NCBI GenBank assembly: GCA_903861055.1
Contig: CAIOSU010000125.1
Span: forward strand, 1 to 9,485
From: an uncultured bacterium
GTDB lineage: Bacteria; Bacteroidota; Bacteroidia; Chitinophagales; CAIOSU01
Length of the DNA stretch: 9,485 nucleotides
Reading direction: 5' to 3'
The translations under genes were made by a program, and so were the position numbers. The notes below the pieces were generated by a model. It ran no database searches and was not told the DNA's origin. It was given only the letters and a program-made list of their open reading frames with translations. Below are positions 1 to 5,650 of this stretch, piece after piece (position 1 is the stretch's first letter; each line of letters starts with the position of its first letter).

Positions 1-131
1 CGGAACACCTACTCAAAGGCCAGTGAAAAAAGTGCAAAAGCTTTGGCACTGCGACGATTTGGAAGGACTAGGCGAGTTGAGCGGTGATTTGCATAGTGGG
101 CACGGGCATTGATACCTAAGCTAAAGATGCC
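1..131 (+). other. Left edge: possible 3' end of an unidentified rightward gene
   Basis: Plus-strand frames enter from the left edge and stop at 85-87 (frame 1, ending in a basic tail LRRFGRTRRVER) and at 107-109 (frame 2, rich in Gly and His at the end). Either would sit just before the strong hairpin at 132-170, which is where the terminator of a rightward gene is expected. The visible part is under 40 codons and I recognise no family, so neither the frame nor the existence of a gene is certain. A near-palindrome of 20 bases lies at 31-50. Confidence 0.25.
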
Positions 132-170
132 AAAAAGAAAGCCGCGCAAGTTTTGCGCGGCTTTCTTTTT
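132..170. terminator. Bidirectional Rho-independent terminator
   Basis: A perfect 18-bp stem (132-149 with 153-170) closes a 3-base loop. Its core is the GC-rich GCCGCGCAA / TTGCGCGGC, flanked by an A-rich arm on the left and a T-rich arm on the right, so it gives a hairpin followed by a U-rich tract on either strand. It lies 77 bases downstream of the stop of the leftward DUF1761 gene and just after possible rightward stop codons near the left edge, as expected between convergent genes. Confidence 0.85.
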
Positions 171-246
171 AACGAAATTCGTAAATTCTTCGCCCTGCAG
201 AAGAAATTTATCCAAGGCGAAACCAAAGCTGGCCAAGCAAGAGCTT

Positions 247-753
247 TTAAGCAAACTGGCAAATAACCCCGCCCATTAACGCAAGGCTTACTACCCAAAA
301 ACCAACGTGTATGGCAACATACTTAAAGCCTCGGCGCTCAAACAAAGCGCTGATAGCAACAATAGGCAACGCTAAAGTGATACCAGCAATAGTTCCGTGT
401 AATGCCCCATGTTTAAAGGTGCGAAAGCGATCGCCATAGGTTGTCATAAAGTTGTTAAAGTAAGTGGTAACTTCAGCATTCGGGTCGGTAAGAAAACCAG
501 GCTCACTGGCTAACGTTGAGTAAAAACCCATTTGATGGATAGTGATACTCAATAGTGCAGCACTGATAAAGAAACTGAAAAGATAGGTTAAACCAGCAAT
601 AAGAATCATGTTGGAGCCTTTTATCTTATCCTCGTTTATCTCGGCTGCCTTCATCCAAGCATTACCAAAACCGATTTTAGGATTGTACCACACAAAGCCT
701 ACAGCTAGTGGTATTAGTGCAGCAAGGGCAACAAACAAAAAATTGGGCATCAT
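247..753 (-). CDS. DUF1761-type small integral membrane protein
   Basis: This encodes a 168-residue hydrophobic protein with about four membrane segments (roughly residues 4-22, 48-70, 117-137 and 144-165). The first segment runs into the motif VGFVWYNPKIGFG (W22, Y23, N24, P25), followed by a Trp-Met pair, which is typical of DUF1761 membrane proteins; the function of that family is not known. The reading frame is open upstream to an ATG at 864, but those 37 extra residues are polar, low in similarity to a membrane protein and encoded by AT-rich DNA. I therefore chose the tandem ATG-ATG at 753/750, placed directly before the first hydrophobic segment. The gene is alone on its strand, divergent from dnaN, and is followed by the terminator at 132-170. 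No strong ribosome binding site or -33/-7 promoter was found. The family call is from motif recognition only. Confidence 0.75.
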   Translation of the reverse strand: MMPNFLFVALAALIPLAVGFVWYNPKIGFGNAWMKAAEINEDKIKGSNMILIAGLTYLFSFFISAALLSITIHQMGFYSTLASEPGFLTDPNAEVTTYFNNFMTTYGDRFRTFKHGALHGTIAGITLALPIVAISALFERRGFKYVAIHVGFWVVSLALMGGVICQFA

Positions 754-981
754 AGGGAGTAGATTTTTTTTAAAATTAAAATTTTTATCTACAAAATAGC
801 AATCACTGCTATACTTAAAGTTCACCTTTGGAGCTTCAACATCAAAACCTTTAGACAAAAACAAAACAGTTTGTTACTAAATTGCCATAACCAAAACATG
901 TTTTAAAGCACTATTAGCTTATAATTACAACTGTCTCCTGTTTAGTTCTCCACACCTTTCTCAATTTAAAACGCAATACAC

Positions 982-989
982 TATATTTG
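982..989 (+). promoter_or_regulatory. Bacteroidota -7 promoter element for dnaN
   Basis: TATATTTG matches the Bacteroidota primary-sigma -7 consensus TAnnTTTG exactly. It lies 22 bases before the dnaN ATG, which would give a short leader of about 15 bases. The -33 element is weak: the best candidate is TTTC at 957-960, with a 21-base spacer, against the consensus TTTG. The exact -7 match and its position support the call; start-site mapping is lacking. Confidence 0.6.
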
Positions 990-1011
990 CTAGCTTAAAG
1001 TTGTAGACAAA

Positions 1012-2130
1012 ATGAAGTTCATCGTATCCACCCAAGCCCTGCTAAAACAATTGCAAACCATCAGTGGGGTTATTTCTTCCAGCTCTGTATTGCCAATTCT
1101 AGAAAACTTCCTTTTCGAGATAAAGGACGGTAAGCTTACTGCTTTCTCTACTGACTTAGAAACCAGCATGAGCACTAGCCTTAGCGTTGAAGCTAAGCAA
1201 AACGGACGCGTGGCTATTCCCGCAAAAATTTTGTTGGATACCTTGAAAACCTTACCCGATCAGCCGCTAACCTTTACCGTTGACGATAAGAACTTTGGCG
1301 TAGAAATAACTAGCGAGAACGGTAAATACCGTTTGGCTGGCGAAAACGGCGATGATTTTCCAAAAATACCGGTTGCCGAAGATGTAACCAGCCTGCAATT
1401 GCCTACCAATGTCTTGCTTAAAGCCATTACCAAAACCTTGTTTGCGGTTAGTAACGATGAGCTGCGCCCAGCTATGACGGGGGTGTTTTTTCAACTAAGC
1501 CCTGAAGGCACCACTTTTGTAGCTACCGATGCGCACAAACTGGTGCGCTACAGCCGCACAGATGCCCGCAGCGAAAAGGCCACTTCGTTTATTGTACCGA
1601 AGAAAGCCTTGAACCTGTTGAAATCGGCCCTACCAAACGACGATAACTCAGTAAACATTAGCTACAACAACTCAAACGCATTTTTTGAGTTCAACAACAT
1701 CAACCTAATCTGCCGATTGATTGATGCTCGCTACCCAGATTACAATGCTGTAATACCGGTAAATAACAATAGCAAACTTAACATCGATCGCAGCGAGCTT
1801 CAAGGTTCATTGCGTCGTATCTCCATCTACTCCAACAAAACTACCAACCAAGTTGTGCTGAAAATCAGTGGCAGCGAGTTGCAAGTTTCTGCCCAAGATT
1901 TAGATTTTAGCAATGAAGCCAATGAGCGCCTAAATTGCACTTACGATGGCGGTGATGTGGAAATTGGTTTCAATGCCAAATTTTTGATAGAAATATTGAA
2001 CGTTTTGGAAAGTGACGAAGTGGTATTTGAATTGAGTGGCCCAACTCGTGCAGGCATTATACTACCAACCGAAAAAGATGACAACGAGGATATACTAATG
2101 TTGGTAATGCCAGTGATGTTGAATTCGTAA
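1012..2130 (+). CDS. dnaN: DNA polymerase III subunit beta (sliding clamp)
   Basis: The 372-residue product is the replication sliding clamp, which dimerises into a ring around DNA and tethers the polymerase III core and other clamp-binding proteins. Length is normal for the family, and it should fold as three clamp domains of about 120 residues (roughly 1-120, 130-245 and 250-372). Recognisable family motifs are LRPAMTGV (151-158), TDAHKL (172-177), IDARYPDY (237-244) and the C-terminal LVMPVML (364-370), equivalent to the conserved MPMRL tail that lines the clamp-binding pocket. Translation starts at the ATG at 1012, preceded by an A-rich stretch without Shine-Dalgarno sequence, as is usual in this phylum. 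An exact TAnnTTTG element lies 22 bases upstream. No dnaA or recF is adjacent, so the gene appears to be transcribed alone. I see no clear hairpin terminator after it. Confidence 0.97.
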   Translation: MKFIVSTQALLKQLQTISGVISSSSVLPILENFLFEIKDGKLTAFSTDLETSMSTSLSVEAKQNGRVAIPAKILLDTLKTLPDQPLTFTVDDKNFGVEITSENGKYRLAGENGDDFPKIPVAEDVTSLQLPTNVLLKAITKTLFAVSNDELRPAMTGVFFQLSPEGTTFVATDAHKLVRYSRTDARSEKATSFIVPKKALNLLKSALPNDDNSVNISYNNSNAFFEFNNINLICRLIDARYPDYNAVIPVNNNSKLNIDRSELQGSLRRISIYSNKTTNQVVLKISGSELQVSAQDLDFSNEANERLNCTYDGGDVEIGFNAKFLIEILNVLESDEVVFELSGPTRAGIILPTEKDDNEDILMLVMPVMLNS

Positions 2131-2344
2131 TAGTTGTTACCCCCAAACGTTTTTAAAAAAGAGACCAGCTAAAATTATTTTTTTGACCATTAACATTGCC
2201 TGTAAACGGTGGTTCTGAGTGCTTTTTTTACAAACGGCCATTAAAAAGCAACATTAAGCACCTTAAACCCATCATACAAGTAACTAGTGCCAAACACCTG
2301 ATAACTTTTACCTTTAACCGTCTCTTAAAACACAAGCTCGACAG

Positions 2345-4168
2345 ATGATTCGTTTACTCCTCGTGTTGCTTTGCTGCAACTTTTTGTTTTTTGCAAATGC
2401 CCAAATAACCATTTTAAGCACCGATTTGCCAACGGCACCAAGAGTGCTAAACAATGCAGTTGATACTGTTCCGGTTGGCTTTTCTGCTGGCCCAAAAGGT
2501 GCCAACCAAACCTGGAATTTTGCTGGCCTAGTGCAGGATATTGCCGAAACATCGACCCATGCCTTGCCTTCAAGCACTCCATATAGCAGTGATTTTCCAG
2601 GTACTACCAATGCCATTACGCCAGACAATGTTAATTACGGCTATTTTACCAATACATCAACAGCTTTTACCGCTAAAGGGCTAGCAGGTCCTTTATTGGG
2701 TGCTGGCACCAATCCGGTTTCTGTCCAATTCAGCCCTACTTTCGATTTATACCGTTTCCCTACCAACTATAACAATAATTTTGCAGGCAACTATGGCTTT
2801 GTAGAAGAAGCAAGTGGCAGCAGTGTTGGCCAACCGGTTGATAGGATTCGCCTAACCTTTACCTCGAGCTATACCGATACTATTGATGGCTGGGGCACTA
2901 TTATAACCCCAACTGGCAGCTACCAAGCTTTACGTCAAAAGCGGGTAGAGCAAACCAGAGCTCTAGTGGAGATTAAATTATTAAGTTTTAGCCCGTGGTC
3001 AACATTCGACGACATTAGAGATACTGTAACCACTTACACTTGGTTGGCCAAGGAAAGCAAAGGTCCCGTATTGACTATTGCCTACAATAGCACATCAGGT
3101 GCTATTAGCCGCATTACTTACTCACTTATTCCTCCAGCGCCAGTTGCCGATTTCTCATGGACCAACCCATCGGGCGGCTTGGTGCAGTTTACCGACCTAA
3201 CCACCAACAATCCTAATGCTTGGAGCTGGAACTATGATGATGCTTCGGCTCTGGGCACTACCCAAAACCCTTCACACATTTATTCGGCAAACGGCACCTA
3301 TAATGTATGCCTTACTGCCACCAACGTTACTGGCAGCGATACCGTTTGCAAGAATGTTGTAGTTACCAACTTTGTGGCAGGCAATAGTGCTCCTGTAGCT
3401 GTAAATGACAGCATCACTACCCCATTCGAAACACTAGTAACAGTTGATGTGATTGACAATGACCTTGACCCAAATGCTGGTGACGTAATTAGCGTAAGCA
3501 GCGTATTTGGCGCCACTAACGGTACTGCGAGCAACAATGGTAATGGTACGGTTGATTTTACACCAACTGCTGGCTTTAGCGGGCAAGCTACTTTCCAGTA
3601 TACCCTTTGCGATAATGCTACCCCAAGCTTATGCGACACTGCAACTGTTTATGTAACAGTATTGCCTTCGCCTGCATTTGCAGACTTTAGCTACACCGAT
3701 ACTTGCCTTACTGTAGAATTTACCAATACTTCGACCGGCTATACTGGATTAGTGGCTTGGACATTTGGCGACGGAAGCAACAGCATTGGCGAAACTGCAA
3801 CGCATGATTATGCCGAAGCTGGCACCTACCTTGCCTGCGTGACCGTAAATGGCGCTACTGGCACCGATAGCACGTGCTACAGCATTACCGTTGATACTTG
3901 CGTTACGATAGGCATTGGCACTGTAAATACCCTTAGCTTGCAAATATACCCTAACCCAGCCCAAAACCAATTGACGGTTGTAATACCTAACGGCACGCAA
4001 GGCGGCAAGTTGGCCATCATTAATAACTTGGGTATGTTGGTTAAGGAAATAACTGTAACCGATAACCGCACCACCATTGCTATCAATGAGTTGGCTGCTG
4101 GCATTTACCACCTCACCTACACAAGTGCCGAGGGCACCAAAGGAGCTGGTAAGTTTGTGAAGCAATAA
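2345..4168 (+). CDS. Secreted PKD-domain protein with type IX secretion C-terminal sorting domain
   Basis: This is a 607-residue exported protein. A signal peptide occupies residues 1-19 (hydrophobic core LLLVLLCCNFLFF, likely cleavage after ANA). Residues 20-262 form a region I cannot assign, including TIDGWGTIITPTGSYQALRQ (179-198), of a type often seen in Bacteroidota secreted proteins. Then follow a PKD-like domain (about 264-342), a cadherin-like/Big Ig-fold domain (about 349-439, with VAVNDS and DNDLDPN), a second PKD domain (about 442-517, with the canonical WTFGDGS) and a T9SS type A sorting domain (about 525-607, starting IYPNPAQNQLTV). The protein should cross the inner membrane by Sec and the outer membrane by T9SS, then be released or anchored at the surface. 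No catalytic motif is visible, so an adhesive or structural role is an inference. The first PKD lacks the usual WDFGDG turn, having WNYDDASALG. Two overlapping 7-of-8 matches to TAnnTTTG lie at 2302-2316. A terminator follows at 4182-4221. Confidence 0.9.
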   Translation: MIRLLLVLLCCNFLFFANAQITILSTDLPTAPRVLNNAVDTVPVGFSAGPKGANQTWNFAGLVQDIAETSTHALPSSTPYSSDFPGTTNAITPDNVNYGYFTNTSTAFTAKGLAGPLLGAGTNPVSVQFSPTFDLYRFPTNYNNNFAGNYGFVEEASGSSVGQPVDRIRLTFTSSYTDTIDGWGTIITPTGSYQALRQKRVEQTRALVEIKLLSFSPWSTFDDIRDTVTTYTWLAKESKGPVLTIAYNSTSGAISRITYSLIPPAPVADFSWTNPSGGLVQFTDLTTNNPNAWSWNYDDASALGTTQNPSHIYSANGTYNVCLTATNVTGSDTVCKNVVVTNFVAGNSAPVAVNDSITTPFETLVTVDVIDNDLDPNAGDVISVSSVFGATNGTASNNGNGTVDFTPTAGFSGQATFQYTLCDNATPSLCDTATVYVTVLPSPAFADFSYTDTCLTVEFTNTSTGYTGLVAWTFGDGSNSIGETATHDYAEAGTYLACVTVNGATGTDSTCYSITVDTCVTIGIGTVNTLSLQIYPNPAQNQLTVVIPNGTQGGKLAIINNLGMLVKEITVTDNRTTIAINELAAGIYHLTYTSAEGTKGAGKFVKQ

Positions 4169-4181
4169 GACATATAATACC

Positions 4182-4221
4182 AAAAAAAGCCCTGCCAACC
4201 GATGTTGGCGGGGCTTTTTTT
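4182..4221 (+). terminator. Rho-independent terminator of the T9SS protein gene
   Basis: An 11-bp GC-rich stem, GCCCTGCCAAC (4189-4199) with GTTGGCGGGGC (4204-4214), has one G-T wobble and a CGAT loop. A-rich and T-rich arms flank it, and a run of eight T follows on the plus strand. It begins 13 bases after the stop codon at 4168. The A-tract on the left means it could also work for leftward transcription that reads past rpoD. Confidence 0.88.
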
Positions 4222-4244
4222 TACATCCCTATGCGTTTTCCGAT

Positions 4245-4287
4245 GTGTCACGGTGAGTCTCGTTTGAAACGAGACTCACCGTGACAC
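4245..4287. repeat. Perfect 21-bp inverted repeat (hairpin without U-tract)
   Basis: Bases 4245-4265 are the exact reverse complement of 4267-4287, leaving a single central base. In RNA or single-stranded DNA this gives a very stable hairpin, with the central TTTGAAA forming the loop. Neither side carries a T-run, so it is not a standard intrinsic terminator. Its central 19 bases, GTCTCGTTTGAAACGAGAC, match the centre of the rpoD terminator (4392-4410) at 17 of 19 positions. It sits between the terminators of two convergent genes. It could be a dispersed palindromic repeat, an accessory barrier to readthrough or a protein-binding site; the sequence does not decide. Confidence 0.9.
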
Positions 4288-4381
4288 GCTAATACATAAC
4301 GCCCAATCTGCGGCTGGTAAAAGCATGTTCCAGTAACATACTTCCCAACAAGACTACGTCCTGCAACAGAGCATTAAAACA

Positions 4382-4420
4382 AAAAATCCCCGTCTCGTTC
4401 AAAACGAGACGGGGATTTTT
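4382..4420 (-). terminator. Rho-independent terminator of rpoD
   Basis: A perfect 18-bp stem (4382-4399 with 4403-4420) closes a 3-base loop, with a GC-rich centre CCCCGTCTCG / CGAGACGGGG and A/T arms. Read on the minus strand it starts 24 bases after the rpoD stop and ends in a run of T. The T-run at 4416-4420 means it is also usable on the plus strand. The geometry (18-bp stem, 3-base loop) equals that of the terminator at 132-170. Confidence 0.88.
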
Positions 4421-4444
4421 ATAAACTAACCTTTTTATGCCGTG

Positions 4445-5314
4445 TTATTGGCAAAGGTATTCTTTCAACGATCCGCTGCGGGCCTCGGCACGTAGCTTGT
4501 TGATTGACTTGTCTTTGATTTGACGAACGCGCTCACGGGTAAGACCTAGGGTCTCGCCAATATCACTAAGCGTCATTGCATTGTCAACACCAATACCATA
4601 GAACAATTTCAGTACTTCGCGCTCGCGCTCAGTAAGCAATGAAAGACTGCGCTCGGTTTCTACGCTCAACGAGTAAGTGTAGTCCATTTCAAAGTCGGCG
4701 TTCTGAGCATCTGGGTTTTCCAATACGTCAATCAATGAGTTGCTCTCGCCTTCTTCAAAAGGAGCATCCATTGATACGTGACGAGAAGCTACTGCCAAAG
4801 TGGTTTTCACTTCATCCTCGCCAATGTCAAGGCTATTTGCCAATTCTTCGGCGGTAGGTTCACGCTCAAACTCCTGTTCTAGTGCAGAGAAAGCTTTGTT
4901 GATTTTAGTAAGCGAGCCCACTTTATTAAGCGGCAAGCGCACCAAACGGCTGTTCTCGGCAATAGCTTGAATAATGCTCTGGCGAATCCACCATACTGCA
5001 TAAGAAATGAATTTGAAACCGCGGGTTTCGTCGAATCGCTGTGCAGCTTTTACCAAGCCAAGGTTGCCCTCATTAATAAGGTCATTGAGCGGCAAGCCCA
5101 AGTTTTGGTATTTTTTGGCTACAGATACTACGAAACGTAAGTTGGCACTAACCAATCTCTCCAGAGATTGTTGGTCTCCCATGCGAATACGGCGTGCAAG
5201 TTCAACTTCCTCTTCAGGAGTCACCATGTCTACACGTCCGATTTCTTGGAGATACTTTTCAATGGATTGGCTATCACGGTTAGTGATAGATTTTGTAATT
5301 TTTAACTGTCGCAT
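4445..5314 (-). CDS. rpoD: Primary RNA polymerase sigma factor (sigma-70 family, short Bacteroidota type)
   Basis: The 289-residue protein directs RNA polymerase to housekeeping promoters. It begins almost directly with region 1.2 (SIEKYLQEIGRVDMVTPEEE, 17-36) and lacks region 1.1, as is normal for the primary sigma factor of Bacteroidota. Region 2 spans about 52-122, with the core-binding and -10 recognition helices (NLRFVVSVAKKYQN, DLINEGNLGLVKAAQRFD, FISYAVWWIRQSI). Region 3 lies at about 131-205. Region 4 (about 224-275) has LTEREREVLKLFYG and the helix-turn-helix TLSDIGETLGLTRERVRQIK that reads the upstream element. This composition and completeness favour the primary factor over an alternative or ECF sigma. 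The ATG at 5314 is the natural start. The gene has its own long upstream spacer (5315-5650), in which I could not find a clear -33/-7 pair, and its own terminator at 4382-4420, so it is probably monocistronic. Confidence 0.95.
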   Translation of the reverse strand: MRQLKITKSITNRDSQSIEKYLQEIGRVDMVTPEEEVELARRIRMGDQQSLERLVSANLRFVVSVAKKYQNLGLPLNDLINEGNLGLVKAAQRFDETRGFKFISYAVWWIRQSIIQAIAENSRLVRLPLNKVGSLTKINKAFSALEQEFEREPTAEELANSLDIGEDEVKTTLAVASRHVSMDAPFEEGESNSLIDVLENPDAQNADFEMDYTYSLSVETERSLSLLTEREREVLKLFYGIGVDNAMTLSDIGETLGLTRERVRQIKDKSINKLRAEARSGSLKEYLCQ

Positions 5315-5650
5315 TCAACTACGTTTAGTGAACGAATAATGTGGTATTCGCAATGATTAAAGTCTTGCCCTATAAATAAGGTACCGGTTGGGCGCTGTTA
5401 AATATGGCAAACAAGTTTTATAAAGCGCATCTCTAAATATCCACATGGAGTGGATAATGCTTCGGGGTATTTGTTGCATACTAAAGTTAACGTGCAATGT
5501 ATCCGATATATTGTACAACAGACTTAAATTCCTATTACTAACCTAACAGACACCTATTTGGTTCCTGTGTAGGTTCAATTTAGTCATTTATTCCCAATTA
5601 TTAATGTGTTTTTGATATTTAGTTAAAAAAAGGCGACGTACTTTTAATGT
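5315..5650. other. Gene-free spacer upstream of rpoD
   Basis: These 336 bases lie between the antiporter stop and the rpoD start, both genes reading leftward. No open frame with coding character was found. The spacer should hold the rpoD promoter and leader, but I found no convincing TTTG/TAnnTTTG pair on the minus strand. It contains a 7-bp interrupted palindrome, TATCCAC-5-GTGGATA (5438-5456), whose arm length is near what chance gives, and an imperfect stem-loop at 5540-5575. A short A-run at 5625-5631 follows the antiporter stop on the minus strand as a T-run, without a strong hairpin, so terminator activity there is doubtful. Confidence 0.6.
5540..5575. repeat. Imperfect inverted repeat in the rpoD upstream spacer
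   Basis: AACCTA (5540-5545) pairs with TAGGTT (5570-5575), ACAG (5546-5549) with CTGT (5565-5568), and ACC (5552-5554) with GGT (5560-5562), giving 13 base pairs with a one-base bulge and a small internal loop. It lies 76 bases past the antiporter stop and has no T-run, so it is a poor terminator. It could be an operator or a structure in the antiporter mRNA tail, or chance. Confidence 0.35.

Noticed and set aside
9..254. Leftward open frame of 81 codons
   Set aside because: It runs straight through the perfect terminator hairpin at 132-170 and has no recognisable protein features.
893..904. Perfect 12-base palindrome AAAACATGTTTT between the DUF1761 gene and dnaN
   Set aside because: Palindromes of this length are expected a few times per window by chance, especially in AT-rich spacers.
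2220..2250. TGCTTTTT / AAAAAGCA inverted repeat as a dnaN terminator
   Set aside because: The stem is almost all A-T, has a 15-base loop and no T-run follows it.
2345..2410. Possible lipoprotein signal because of the Cys pair in the signal peptide
   Set aside because: The Cys residues (10 and 11) fall in the middle of the hydrophobic core, without a lipobox; the ANA end fits ordinary signal peptidase I cleavage.
3298..4198. Leftward open frames of 75-149 codons antisense to the T9SS protein
   Set aside because: They lie opposite well-defined PKD, Ig-like and sorting domains; the longest begins within the terminator. Long antisense frames are expected from this codon use.
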